From positions 62,001-126,000 of the forward strand of contig OZ037904.1 of the NCBI GenBank assembly GCA_964035575.1: 64,000 bases of DNA, given 5' to 3'. Every line of letters starts with the position of its first letter. Positions within the stretch are counted from its first letter, which is position 1. This document shows positions 21,183 through 30,758 of this stretch, piece by piece. Below the pieces are notes generated by a model. It was not told the origin of the DNA. It saw nothing but the letters and a program-made list of their open reading frames with translations, and searched no databases. Source of the stretch: Rhynchopus sp. YZ270_cl-10 (taxonomy: Eukaryota; Euglenozoa; Diplonemea; Diplonemida; Diplonemidae). A program made the translations under genes and the position numbers.

Positions 21183-22735
21183 GCGGATGGTGGTGTTCTG
21201 GGAGCTCGTCTGTCTCTGCCGTCTCGTTCGCTTCGTCCGTCTCGTCCGTCTTCCGTCGCGTCCTTTGGCATTCGAGTTTTGGTGGCAATTGCTTCTGCAA
21301 TTAGTCCCGGAAGCCGGGACGTCAGGTCGTTGAAGCTGGCCTGTAGCCCTTGCAGACCGGTCTGAAGGTCCCTTTGCATCGTCAAAAGTTCTGTTACGTT
21401 GCGCTGCAGTTCCTCTATAGCGCCTTTGTTGTTGTGAATTTGTGAATTTAGGTTTTTTTGGGTGTCGCTCATCTGCGACATCTTCGCTGCGAAGTCGTTC
21501 CGCAGTGAGGAGATGTTGGTGGCGTTCTGGGAGGTGGCGGCCCTGCTTGCTGCATCGACGGTGGCTGTTGTTGCGGATGGTGCGGCTGCGGCGGCTGGTG
21601 CAGGCGCTGCGTTGCTGTTGGAGCCTCTGACGACGTTGCTCCATGCTGTGGTGTTGTTTGCCAGGTTGTTTACAAAGGTGGTGGGTTTGGCGGCGGGTCT
21701 CTTCTTCTTTGGCCTGCGGAGCTTGTGGGAGGTGGAGACTTCTCGCGTGGTGATGTTTCTGTTGTTGAATAAGAAGAATTGGGGGAGCGTCTGTTGGGTT
21801 CGGATTTTGACCATCTGTGTAGTACCCGCTTGTTGGTGAGCTATGACGGAGCAGACAATGCCATTTGTGCTGAGGGCCCCCACTAGGGCCTCGGGGTGTG
21901 TGAGGTAGTGCATCCCTGTCAGCACGAAGTGTCTCTCGGTGGCCATCTCTGGCTTCCCAATCTCTGTCCAGGCCGCTGTGATGTGCTCCCGTTCGGTGAC
22001 GATGCCAAATGCTTTGGTTGACTTTATTAGCCGTCCTGCGTGTTTTGTAGCAAACGTGATTGCGTCTGCGAGGGTGGCAGTGGGTGGGAGCCAGACTACG
22101 GGCTCGTTGGTGACGGCTTTGGGTCTGACGATGACACCAGATTGTCCTGACATCTCCCTCAGCGGCTTTCTCAGGGATACGGTGGCGGTGATGCGGCGCT
22201 CCCCTGCAGGGCGCACGCTGGCTACATCTGCACTGAGCCCGTTGAGGAACTTGCGTGCGGTGTCGAGCGGTTTCGTTAGCCATTCCGGGTTGGCGGCTAC
22301 TGCCTCGTCGAGGACTTCCAGCTTTATCTCCTCCAGCTGGTGCGTGTTGGATGCCCCGAAAGAGGGGATGTTGTTCTTGTAGTTGGGGGCGGTGGAGGAC
22401 AACACAAACAGGTGCACCTTTTTGAGGTAGCACTCCCCGTTCGGCTTCTGCACAATGCACTCCTGCGTGCTGTGCGCTTTGTGTCCCTGTATTGGGGCGG
22501 TGGTGGCGATGGCGATGACTGGTCCGTTCGGTGGGACCGCGTTCTTTGACGCAAGGTAGGTGTCTGCGTCGGCTAGCTTCAGCAGCGCAATAAAGCCTCG
22601 CTGCTCCGGGTTCCCGCTCCTGTAACGTTGTTGGAAGGTGGTGGGGTTTAGGACCTCTGTGTCCCAGTCCTCTTGACGGAGGGTGTGCATCCCGGCCGTT
22701 GCTGCTTCGCTTCTTTCGCCATGGAGGTCCTCCAT
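21164..22735 (-). CDS. LINE-1 ORF1 (gag-like RNA-binding protein)
   Basis: About 523 residues from the first true ATG (MEDLHGERSE); a TTG two codons upstream is a less likely start. No CCHC knuckles. The middle (VVWLPPTATLADAITFATKH, HFVLTGMHYLTHPEALVGAL) has the alternating strand/helix look of RRM-like ORF1 modules. This is followed by a basic patch (KLRRPKKKRPAAK), an Ala-rich linker, then a predicted coiled coil (about residues 430-490, with NKGAIEELQRNVTELLTMQR). The C-terminus is highly charged (DGRDGRSERDGRDRRAPR). It probably trimerises and binds element RNA. It matches the layout of LINE-2 ORF1, though identity is low by eye. It ends in UGA nine bases after a six-A run. Confidence 0.8.
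   Translation of the reverse strand: MEDLHGERSEAATAGMHTLRQEDWDTEVLNPTTFQQRYRSGNPEQRGFIALLKLADADTYLASKNAVPPNGPVIAIATTAPIQGHKAHSTQECIVQKPNGECYLKKVHLFVLSSTAPNYKNNIPSFGASNTHQLEEIKLEVLDEAVAANPEWLTKPLDTARKFLNGLSADVASVRPAGERRITATVSLRKPLREMSGQSGVIVRPKAVTNEPVVWLPPTATLADAITFATKHAGRLIKSTKAFGIVTEREHITAAWTEIGKPEMATERHFVLTGMHYLTHPEALVGALSTNGIVCSVIAHQQAGTTQMVKIRTQQTLPQFFLFNNRNITTREVSTSHKLRRPKKKRPAAKPTTFVNNLANNTTAWSNVVRGSNSNAAPAPAAAAAPSATTATVDAASRAATSQNATNISSLRNDFAAKMSQMSDTQKNLNSQIHNNKGAIEELQRNVTELLTMQRDLQTGLQGLQASFNDLTSRLPGLIAEAIATKTRMPKDATEDGRDGRSERDGRDRRAPRTPPSAKKARR
21176..21182 (-). other. candidate -1 frameshift site C-AAA-AAA at the ORF1 end
   Basis: Read in the ORF1 frame as GCC AAA AAA GCG, with ORF2 in the -1 frame. 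The A-run and its position just before the ORF1 UGA suit slippage, but the first base (C) departs from the XXXYYYZ rule and no strong downstream stem is evident. Confidence 0.4.
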
Positions 22736-22939
22736 GCCCAAGTCCGCCGCGTGGAGGCAGGCTGTCGCAGATCGGTAAGGTAATTGCTTAGAAAAATAAA
22801 CTAGGAATGGTAGGAAAATAAATTTTTGTCCATTTAATTATTTTTTCAACATTCGGCCATTTCCCGGGCACCCCCGGGCGATTCCTGCCCCCAAAATAGG
22901 GTTTCTGGGCACTGTGGGGCTAAATTCACCCTCTACACC

Positions 22940-23095
22940 ATGGACTCGTAATGACATTACGCGCGTCATGACGAGGTAATTACGAGTGCCTTGACGAGGG
23001 CATCCCCTCGTAATTACGAGGGGGTGCCCTCGTCATGACGAGGTAATTACGAGGGCACCCCCTCGTAATTACCACGTCACGACGTCGTCATGACG
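22940..23095. repeat. nested CTCGTAATTACGAG palindromes
   Basis: CTCGTAATTACGAG and GGTAATTACGAGGG recur with CTCGTCATGACGAG, giving several overlapping hairpins. It resembles in design the GGTCCGTAATTACGGA elements at 13.4 and 16.7 kb. Confidence 0.7.
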
Positions 23096-23239
23096 TGGGC
23101 ACCCACGACAAGGCGATTTTTGACCAATATGGTGTGGCACCGGTCCAAATTCCCCGTGGTTCGCCCGTATGTCTCCCGTGGTATGCACCAGGCTGGGGGG
23201 TACCCTGTTTTATTTTTTTTTTTCCGGTTTGCGGGAATG

Positions 23240-23325
23240 TGAAGGAAAACGCTGGCATTTGCATTTTTGAGCCAATCCCAGGAAGTGGTGGGGTCATTTT
23301 GCAGAAATGGCCAAGTTGTTGACCT
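23240..23325 (-). repeat. R1 repeat beside satellite
   Basis: GGCATTTGCATTTTTGAGCC, then AGTGGTGGGGTCATTTTGC and GAAATGGCC. As at 2228-2308, it lies immediately left of a CAGTA-type array. Confidence 0.7.
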
Positions 23326-23337
23326 ATAGAAAAAATT

Positions 23338-24513
23338 CACTGTACAATACACTGTACACTGTACACACGGTACACACTGTACACACTGCGATACTTGATT
23401 AATGCGATAATTGTGAGTATACACAGTATACACAGTATACACAGTATACACAGTATACACAGTATACACAGTATACACAGTATACACAGTATACACAGTA
23501 TACACAGTATACACAGTATACACAGTATACACAGTATACACAGTATACACAGTATACACAGTATACACAGTATACACAGTATACACAGTATACACAGTAT
23601 ACACAGTATACACAGTATACACAGTATACACAGTATACACAGTATACACAGTATACACAGTATACACAGTATACACAGTATACACAGTATACACAGTATA
23701 CACAGTATACACAGTATACACAGTATACACAGTATACACAGTATACACAGTATACACAGTATACACAGTATACACAGTATACACAGTATACACAGTATAC
23801 ACAGTATACACAGTATACACAGTATACACAGTATACACAGTATACACAGTAGACACAGTAGACACAGTAGACACAGTATACACAGTATACACAGTATACA
23901 CAGTATACACAGTATACACAGTATACACAGTATACACAGTATACACAGTATACACAGTATACACAGTATACACAGTATACACAGTATACACAGTATACAC
24001 AGTATACACAGTATACACAGTATACACAGTATACACAGTATACACAGTATACACAGTATACACAGTATACACAGTATACACAGTATACACAGTAGACACA
24101 GTAGACACAGTAGACACAGTAGACACAGTAGACACAGTACAGTACAGTACAGTACAGTACAGTACAGTACAGTACAGTACAGTACAGTACAGTACAGTAC
24201 AGTACAGTACAGTACAGTACAGTACAGTACAGTACAGTACAGTACAGTACAGTACAGTACAGTACAGTACAGTACAGTACAGTACAGTACAGTACAGTAC
24301 AGTACAGTACAGTACAGTACAGTACAGTACAGTACAGTACAGTACAGTACAGTACAGTACAGTACAGTACAGTACAGTACAGTACAGTACAGTACAGTAC
24401 AGTACAGTACAGTACAGTACAGTACAGTACAGTACAGTACAGTACAGTACAGTACAGTACAGTACAGTACAGTACAGTACAGTACAGTACAGTACAGTAC
24501 AGTACAGTATACA
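23338..24513. repeat. composite satellite CACAGTATA / CACAGTAGA > CAGTA
   Basis: The left border (23338-23390) has inverted CACTGTA pieces. CACAGTATA nonamers start at about 23415, with three CACAGTAGA variants near 23850-23876 and five near 24090-24135. CAGTA pentamers follow from about 24136 to 24507. The nonamer keeps frame, giving HSIHSI and YTVYTV pseudo-proteins. Confidence 0.97.
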
Positions 24514-24806
24514 CAGCATACTCAGGGGTAAAACTCACTTTGTGGGCGCCGCAGGCGCACGGTACGCGTTTTTCGTGATTTTTTCCAGCCCCGTTCTGTG
24601 CGTTCTTTTGACTCAGCGAGTCGATTGCGTTCAACGGTGGGGTCACACATGGGTATGCAAGAGTGGAGGCGCGTCAACAGGGGGAGTGGAAAAACCAAGG
24701 TAAAAAAATGTTTTTATACACCACCCCTGAAAAAAGGGTATTATTTAGCAGTTTGTTAGCAGTTCTTTAGCAGTGAAATTTGCTGGTTTCAGCCACACCA
24801 TCTTGT
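24514..24806. other. gene-free stretch
   Basis: Contains a short piece of repeat S (GCGCCGCAGGCGCACGGTAC, 24545-24564). Otherwise nothing recognised. Confidence 0.5.
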
Positions 24807-27539
24807 CTATTTTTTCTCTTTATTTTTTGGTTTGTAATTTCTTTTCCTCTTCGAAATTGGAAACTCCCGCAACTTCTCCGCCAGCAACGCACCGTACCCC
24901 ACAGTGGGGCACCAACCGCACATGTGCTGCAGGTCCATCAACCCCTCGTCCTCCTGCAGCTCGATGTCATTGTACTTCTCGTCCGGAAGGTTCACCCCTT
25001 CGAACACGCTCTTCTTCCACACCCGCGGCATCTCGTTCACTGTCGCCAGCACAAACACCACTCTCGTGTCCTTGTTTTCATTGACCATGTCGCAGAACTT
25101 CTTCCGAAACCCATTTTTAATCCTGTATAAAATACGTGCAGTGTGAGACACGGAAATCCCCCACGGGTGGGCATACCTTTTGTCTGCTCCCTTCTTGTTC
25201 TTATTTAGGAACACCTTCTCCGCTTCGAAGCAATGCCGCCCATAGCGGAAGTGTGCCAGAGCGTCAAGTCCATTTCCTGAAGCCGCCACATCCTCCGCCC
25301 AGTGCTTGCACTGCACAGCGAACACAACACGCCCCGCACGCTCCGGGTCCGCAGTCGGCAGCACCAACACAAAGTCGCAGCACGTATTCCCCTCATCCGT
25401 TGGAACAAACGCGAGTCCTTTGAACGACTTCTTCTTCTTCTTCCGGGCGTTGAACGCACCGACTTTAGAGATGCGATCAAGCGTCTCGTCGTCACACACG
25501 CGAAGCGTCTTCCCATTCTCCACCGCATTCGGGAAGAGCTTGACGTCTTCAGCGCACTCGATCTCTGCGCACCTAGTCTCCGGCAGGTTGTCTGGTGAAT
25601 GGCGAAACATCTCCTCTGTGACACCCTCCTCTGCGAGGACCGCTCCACAGAGTGCGTGGAACATGCCCATCTCGAAGTGCTTGCTCCTCTCCTTCGTCTT
25701 CGTCTTCGTGTCGCTGGTGACAGAAAGATTGGCGTCCGCAACACCTTTCGCGTGTTTAAGAAAAGAATTAACATTCTTGTTGCTCTGAGGCAGTTTTTTA
25801 CAGAACTCCTGCAGTGCGGGCAGCGGCAGGTACCCGACGTGACCCTTATCGTGCGGCACCAACTGGTAGTGCTCCATGGTTGCTTTCCGCAGAATCCGTG
25901 CGTCGGGGTGATCCATGTTCACGCTCACAAACAAGTATTTCAGCAGCACAAGTGCAACTTTATACCGACCACCAAGCTTGTTATCCTTCACTAAAGATGA
26001 AAGGATAACCCCCGTTGCACGAAGACCGAGCTTCGCGTCCATCACCTTCAGGCACGCTTTCACTTGAAAATCCACTGACCGCAGTTGCGACGATAGCACC
26101 TGAGATTTTCTGACGGCTTCGTCCTTCCTTTTCTTGGCGGCTTCGGCCTTCTCCTTGGCGTCTTCGGCCTTCCTTTCCTCGGCGTCCTTTTGTTTTTGTT
26201 TCTTGGCGGCTTCCTTCATTTTTTCCTTGTCAGCTTCGCACATTGTTTGCATGGCAATTTTGGCCTTTATGGCTGCGGCCTTTCTTTTCTTGTCGTCCTC
26301 GGCCTTTTGTTTCATGGCGACCTCGTCCTTTCTTTTCTTGGCGGCTTCGTCCTTTTTTTTTTGGGCATCGGCCTTGTTATTCGCCTTGTTCTCCACAATA
26401 CTGCAGATACTATGCATTTCCTCGATCAGAGCTTCGATCCGTCGCGGGTGACCCCCGCTCTCGGCCAGCAGCTTCGCGGCGCCTCCCATGTCACTCGCCA
26501 ACTTCAGCTTCATCTTCTCACGCTTCTTCTTGTTGAAGAACACCTGCAGCCAGACCGGCAAGCGCGTCAACACAGCAGAGTCCAGCATCACCGGCAGGAT
26601 AGGTGGCAGTTCCTGGTGCAACAGGGTGCGGCTCGACCGTGTGGCGAGCGCCCCCAGGTCCACGAGGTCGTACACAGACACGGCAAGAAAGATCCTGTTG
26701 TTGGCGGAGAGGTCTAGCGAGTCGTCCATAATCCCACATAGTTGCATGATCAGACATAGTTCAGACAGGTTGCCCTTTTTGTCGCGCTTTCCAGAACGGG
26801 GAGCCATGGCCAGCTCGTCCACTGCAAGCAACACGGGGCCCTTGTGGTTCAGTGCCTTCTTCAGCTCCTCCACTGCTCTCGTAATACTGCTCAGTGGAGA
26901 CTTGTCCTTCCCTTCGAAGTCTTTAGCGATTGCTTCCAAGCATTCAGGCCAGTCCATGCCCCAGTACTTCGGCAGGTAGCACAAGATTCGATTCGCAACA
27001 CGCCGGGTGAACTTTGCTTTACCCTCAGTACCAACACTCTGAATCCCGTTGAACTCAATCTCCACCGCCAAGAACCCGAAGTCGCGCGCCACCTGCAGCA
27101 TGTTCTGACGTTGGAGCACAGTCTTCCCCGAGCCTTTAGGTCCTGTGTTGCACAGCAGGGAATAGCGACCACTAGTATCTTTTGGTTTCTCGATTTGTGC
27201 AGCAAGAGCGTTGGCACCCTGCTTACGCACGACATACGGCACGCCTTTGATGAGCTGGTTCTTCGCTTTGTGCGCACTCATCGCCGCGATGTCACGGAGT
27301 GCAGCCTTCGAGGCAGCCACGAGGCCAGCCTTCGGCACCGGCTTTCCCTTCAAGACCTTGTTCCTGATTGCGACAACACCAAAACGCGTGTAAATTGGCA
27401 TCTTCGGTAGAGAGGGTGGAGAGGCGAATTCACACGTATTCTGCCAACCCCCGGAATTTGCGGCATTCTGCTTGAGAGTTGCGAACTCCACTGCCGTGCG
27501 CATCTGTCGGAACACGGCCATGCCGCGTCCTGTTAGCAT
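24807..27539 (-). CDS. RHS/Crinkler-RHS-type P-loop NTPase fused to a nuclease (whole copy)
   Basis: A 910-residue intronless frame from ATG. Residues 1-120 are an N-terminal region. An AAA/STAND-like P-loop NTPase follows: Walker A GPKGSGKT at 133-140, Walker B VLLAVDE at 236-242, NNRIFLAVSVYD near 280, and GGHPRRIEAL near 362. A Lys/Glu/Ala-rich coiled-coil linker spans about 385-480. The C-terminal half holds a presumed PD-(D/E)XK-fold nuclease: an early helix FEMGMFHALCGAV near 622, then CDFVLVLP with Asp722 and FAVQCK with Gln743/Lys745. A conserved CGWCPTVGYGALLAEKL end follows. The NTPase plus restriction-like nuclease layout matches RHS and CR-RHS proteins, which are multicopy, often insertion targets of LINEs, and in some pathogens serve as effectors. 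A LINE lies 2 kb upstream of its 3' end and another 3 kb beyond its 5' end. It looks whole. Cellular role here is unknown. Confidence 0.75.
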   Translation of the reverse strand: MLTGRGMAVFRQMRTAVEFATLKQNAANSGGWQNTCEFASPPSLPKMPIYTRFGVVAIRNKVLKGKPVPKAGLVAASKAALRDIAAMSAHKAKNQLIKGVPYVVRKQGANALAAQIEKPKDTSGRYSLLCNTGPKGSGKTVLQRQNMLQVARDFGFLAVEIEFNGIQSVGTEGKAKFTRRVANRILCYLPKYWGMDWPECLEAIAKDFEGKDKSPLSSITRAVEELKKALNHKGPVLLAVDELAMAPRSGKRDKKGNLSELCLIMQLCGIMDDSLDLSANNRIFLAVSVYDLVDLGALATRSSRTLLHQELPPILPVMLDSAVLTRLPVWLQVFFNKKKREKMKLKLASDMGGAAKLLAESGGHPRRIEALIEEMHSICSIVENKANNKADAQKKKDEAAKKRKDEVAMKQKAEDDKKRKAAAIKAKIAMQTMCEADKEKMKEAAKKQKQKDAEERKAEDAKEKAEAAKKRKDEAVRKSQVLSSQLRSVDFQVKACLKVMDAKLGLRATGVILSSLVKDNKLGGRYKVALVLLKYLFVSVNMDHPDARILRKATMEHYQLVPHDKGHVGYLPLPALQEFCKKLPQSNKNVNSFLKHAKGVADANLSVTSDTKTKTKERSKHFEMGMFHALCGAVLAEEGVTEEMFRHSPDNLPETRCAEIECAEDVKLFPNAVENGKTLRVCDDETLDRISKVGAFNARKKKKKSFKGLAFVPTDEGNTCCDFVLVLPTADPERAGRVVFAVQCKHWAEDVAASGNGLDALAHFRYGRHCFEAEKVFLNKNKKGADKRYAHPWGISVSHTARILYRIKNGFRKKFCDMVNENKDTRVVFVLATVNEMPRVWKKSVFEGVNLPDEKYNDIELQEDEGLMDLQHMCGWCPTVGYGALLAEKLREFPISKRKRNYKPKNKEKK

Positions 27540-27945
27540 ATTGATATCTGCGACTGCACCTGCAGTGGTGATGGATTACAGAAAAAAGGGGGGTTGGGCG
27601 GGGAGGTACGTTCTCATGAATAAGACATGGGTTATTGTGGGGATTCCTTTTGCAGCACAGCGTAAAGTCACACAATTTGTGGCACATCTTGCTCAGCAGC
27701 TCTCCTCTCGCACCAAGCAGTAGCCTGTGCCACGGTGAGCAAGACTGTGCCCCTCTTCTTCTCCGAACCAGAGGACGCAGCAGACATACATAGAGACACT
27801 AAAAATATGAGAATAAACAGGGGGACTATTTTTTTTTTCTTCTCCAGAACAGCACTCTTTTATTCACTGTAACCTACACTATTGTGCGGCGTGACGCTTT
27901 GCTAAGTAATGTGTCCTTTTTTTTCCCCCCTCCCCGACAGTCAAA
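27540..27945 (-). repeat. conserved 5' flank of the NTPase family, copy 2
   Basis: Matches 10488-10890 for about 400 bp. A GTACCT...CTGCAG stretch near 27555-27607 could be a short 5'-UTR intron, but I cannot confirm it. Confidence 0.75.
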
Positions 27946-28039
27946 AAAGAATCATTTAAAACACCCTCCCGACCATACAGTTCTACATCCACAACAAAAG
28001 GATAACAGTAGAAACTCCAACCTAATTTTTTTTTTTTTT

Positions 28040-28109
28040 GATAAAAATTGTTTGGAGTAGTGTAGTTGCCTCGGGTTGTGTTTGCCACAGTTTGTGCAAT
28101 CTCCACTGT
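28040..28109 (+). repeat. module B copy 1
   Basis: Family B has core GGAGTAGTGTAGTTGCCTCG, then GTTGCCACAGTTTGTGCAAT, then CTCCACT, and lies between T runs. This copy has ATAAAAATTG at its start. Confidence 0.9.
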
Positions 28110-28129
28110 CTTTTTTTTAATATTTTTTT

Positions 28130-28178
28130 GCAAACTTGGTTGTATTAGTGTTGTCACCCGAGGATGAACTCCACTTTA
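28130..28178 (+). repeat. module A copy 1
   Basis: Family A has core ACTTGGTTGTATTAGTGTAG, then ACCCGAGGATGAACTCCACT. Lies 20 bp after a B copy. Confidence 0.9.
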
Positions 28179-28630
28179 CGAAACCTTTCTTCTGAGGCAA
28201 CTAAAAGGGAGGGGGAGGGCTGGTTGGGGAAAAGATGGCCATAAAAAGGGCGCACATATCTTTTTACTAAGGCCCCCTTTTTTTCCCCTTTTTTTTTTGG
28301 TTGGAATTTCTGGCATTGAATTGCTAACACTTAGCACACGATTTTTGCCGACAGGCAGGTACCTGAGTACAAAAAAAAAAAAGAGGGGGGAAAAAAAGGG
28401 TAAACTATGAAACAAAAACCTCTTCTTCTTCTATTATTAACCAGTGGCACGGCTACCGATAACTACCACGTAGTCAGCGTCACGCCTACCCCCGGTAGGT
28501 TCCAATGGAAGAAGAAAAAAAAATCCCTCTCTCTCTCTCCTTCTTCACGTTCTTCTCTCTTCTCAGTGAAGTTATGCTACGTAGTCCTGCATTTGAAAAA
28601 AGAAAAAAAAAAGAAAAAGAAAAGAAAGAA

Positions 28631-28704
28631 ACTGTAGTTATCATCAATTGACGCAGGCACACCTCCGACTGACCCACGTACGATGCCGGTCCTGGATGAA
28701 AGCA
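28631..28704 (+). repeat. module D copy 1
   Basis: Family D has core GATGCAGGCACCTCCGACTG, then ACCCACGTACGATGCCAGCC and GGATGAAAGCA, between A runs. This copy has a CGGTCCTGG variant. Confidence 0.85.
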
Positions 28705-28820
28705 ATGCCCTGCGACCAACAACAGAAAAAAAAATTTTTGCAGCATCCACAAATCGCGGGTGATTGCATTCGCTAAGCTTTCAGAAATTTTGAAAAAAAA
28801 AAGAAAAAAATATAAACGAA

Positions 28821-28879
28821 AAGTTGAAAGACTTCTAAGTACAAACGTTCCGCCGTTCAACGGCGGACGCAGGCACTGA
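28821..28879 (+). repeat. module C-like copy
   Basis: AAGTTGAAAG...CGGCGGACGCAGGCACTG. Diverged middle containing the hairpin CCGCCGTTCAACGGCGG. Confidence 0.6.
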
Positions 28880-29481
28880 AAGAAAGAAAGAATTTTTTTT
28901 TTCCTTTGTAGACGCATGGACCTCTCTGTGCACGCACATCCAAAAAAAGACATAGAGAAAAAGGCAGGTTTGAAAGTGGTCTTAGGTAGAAAGCACTCGA
29001 CAAAAGGGTTCAGAAAAGAGAGTGTACAATTGAAGAAATTATTTGATATACTTTCTTTTCTAAACGAAAAGAAGGTAAATAGGGTGCGAAAAAAATGTAC
29101 CCTTGCTTTTTTTTTGGATGTTTTGCAAAAGGGTTCAGAAAGGAGATGTACAATTGAAGAAAAAAAAACGCACTTCCATTTTTTGTTGTTTTGTACGTAA
29201 ACGCAACCCTCTGGGTTTCAGTGGGTGTATCGAAAATGGGTATTTTCGAGAAATCTTGAAAAGACAAAAAACACGGATGGTGATGGGAGCCCAACAATTG
29301 AGCACGAGATAGGGGGGGGAGAATGAAAAATGGTGGAATGCATGAATTGTGCGTTTTCCTTTTCCCCCTTTTTTTTCCTTTCCCCCCCCCCCCTTTATTG
29401 CATGAATCATCGCCTCGTGGAGTCTACCTTCGGTGAGGCTAAGGTCTTTACCCAATATAGGCCTCGCCTTATTTCCTTTTT

Positions 29482-29527
29482 GAAAACTTGGTTGTATTTA
29501 GTAGACCCGAGGATGCACTCCACTATA
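29482..29527 (+). repeat. module A copy 2
   Basis: A shortened centre (TTTAGTAGACCCGAGGATGC) but intact ends. Confidence 0.85.
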
Positions 29528-29763
29528 ACAATTTCTGTTTGTATGTTAGATAGTTGCGTGAATCTTTTAAGGTACACAGGGTAGTTTGGTAGATGCTTTT
29601 TGCCTTTTTGCTCTTTTTGCTTTTTTGTGTTTGTGTTTTTTTTTAGCTTTTTAGCCCCTTAATCAAAGCGACGTGCAAAATTCTAAGGTACACAGGGTAG
29701 GGAAGCAATCACGAGGTTATAATAATTGCCCTTGTGTTTTGTTTTTTTGTTTTTTGTTTTGGC

Positions 29764-29833
29764 TGATAAATTGTTTGGAGTAGTGTAGTTGCCTCGGTTT
29801 TGTGTTTCCACAGTTTGTGCACATCTCCACTGT
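29764..29833 (+). repeat. module B copy 2
   Basis: GTTTCCACAG in place of GTTGCCACAG; otherwise typical. Confidence 0.9.
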
Positions 29834-29995
29834 TTTTGGTAAATTGTAAGATTAGTGCAGCCACATCTATCATAACTAGTAAGCTAACCAAATAATACCA
29901 GCCTTCGGGGGAGGGAAATTCCAGAAATTAGCTTTTATTATCGTACATTAGCCCTACAGTCCTCACTGTGTTTTTGTGTGGGTGTGTTTTTTTTT

Positions 29996-30044
29996 GAAAA
30001 CTTGGTTGTATTAGTGTAGCCACCCTAGAGTGTGCTCCACTATA
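29996..30044 (+). repeat. module A copy 3 (subtype II)
   Basis: The centre reads AGCCACCCTAGAGTGTGCTC instead of GACACCCGAGGATGAACTC. The same variant recurs at 51000 and 59363, so it is a true subfamily. Confidence 0.9.
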
Positions 30045-30464
30045 CTTTTTTTTTTTTTGATAATCGCGTTCGTAGAGTGTAACTGCCACGTACAAGACAA
30101 TCTTCGATATCCGTTTTGTGTTGGTTTTTTTTTTTTTTTGAAACATTCAAAAACATTTTTTTTAAAGGAAAGAGTTTGGGTCATGAAACCGAAAAGAATT
30201 TTTTTTTGTGCGTGATATACGAATGGTATTTTTTTTTCCATTTTTTTGATAACAAAAAAGCCACATTATATTTTTTTTCACTGTTGCAACAATAGAAAAC
30301 CGCTTTTTGAAGGTGCTTTGGAAGTCCGCATATCGCATACGGGACGTTTATATGAAAGAGTGTTTCAACATACGCAATCAATAAATTGATCGCATCTGAG
30401 GAGAAGGAATCAATAAAAATATTCCCAATCTTTCTTCAAAGAGAAAAAAGGGAGAAAAAAAAAA

Positions 30465-30530
30465 ACTGTAGTTGATGCAGGCACCTCCGACTGACCCACT
30501 GTACGATGCCAGCCATCCAGATGAAAGCAC
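30465..30530 (+). repeat. module D copy 2
   Basis: Full-length and near consensus; ends GATGAAAGCAC. Confidence 0.9.
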
Positions 30531-30758
30531 AAAGTACCCTGCGGCGCTACAACAGAAGATGTAAAAAGGAAGCCTAAATGACTCCGTGCCGTAAGGGAAT
30601 GAGGGCGGTACACAAAAAAACCGCTCGTCAGTCGAGAGAAAAAAAACTTTTAAAAAAAAAACTGAGAGCCCCCAGGAGGACACAGTGAATCAAGAATTAA
30701 CCCTGAGCACATCCCAACTGCTCCCCCCCTCCCCCCAAAAAAGCCACCCCCCTCCACG

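Larger units (their letters stand above)
17120..22745 (-). mobile_element. LINE-1 (two-ORF non-LTR retrotransposon, EN-RT-RNase H)
   Basis: Near-complete element on the minus strand: ORF1 (22735-21164), ORF2 (to 17199), then an 80-bp 3' region ending near a seven-A run at 17122-17129. The domain order endonuclease, RT, RNase H, zinc knuckle, plus an NPGP motif, resembles the I/Ingi group. Both ORFs are open, so it could be recent. I could not fix target-site duplications. GC content is clearly higher than the right part of the window. Confidence 0.85.
27946..30758. other. AT-rich module region upstream of LINE-2
   Basis: No supported protein gene. Holds modules B, A, D, C, A, B, A and D in the same plus-strand orientation (listed separately), a module-F-like CCTCTCTGTGCACGCACATC at 28920-28941, and many A/T runs. 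The last 100 bp before 30759 are probably the LINE-2 5' UTR. Confidence 0.6.

Noticed and set aside
21185-22460. The 5' extension of LINE-1 ORF2 upstream of the A6 site
   Set aside because: It lies in the -1 frame of ORF1, is Arg/His/Gln-rich low-complexity sequence, and has no domain; ORF1 is the real frame there.
2311-24513. Satellite arrays as CRISPR arrays
   Set aside because: Units are perfect 5-9-bp tandem repeats with no unique spacers, in a eukaryotic context.
23077-24646. Long HSI / YTV / YCV frames
   Set aside because: Same cause: the 9-bp and 5-bp satellite at 23.4-24.5 kb.
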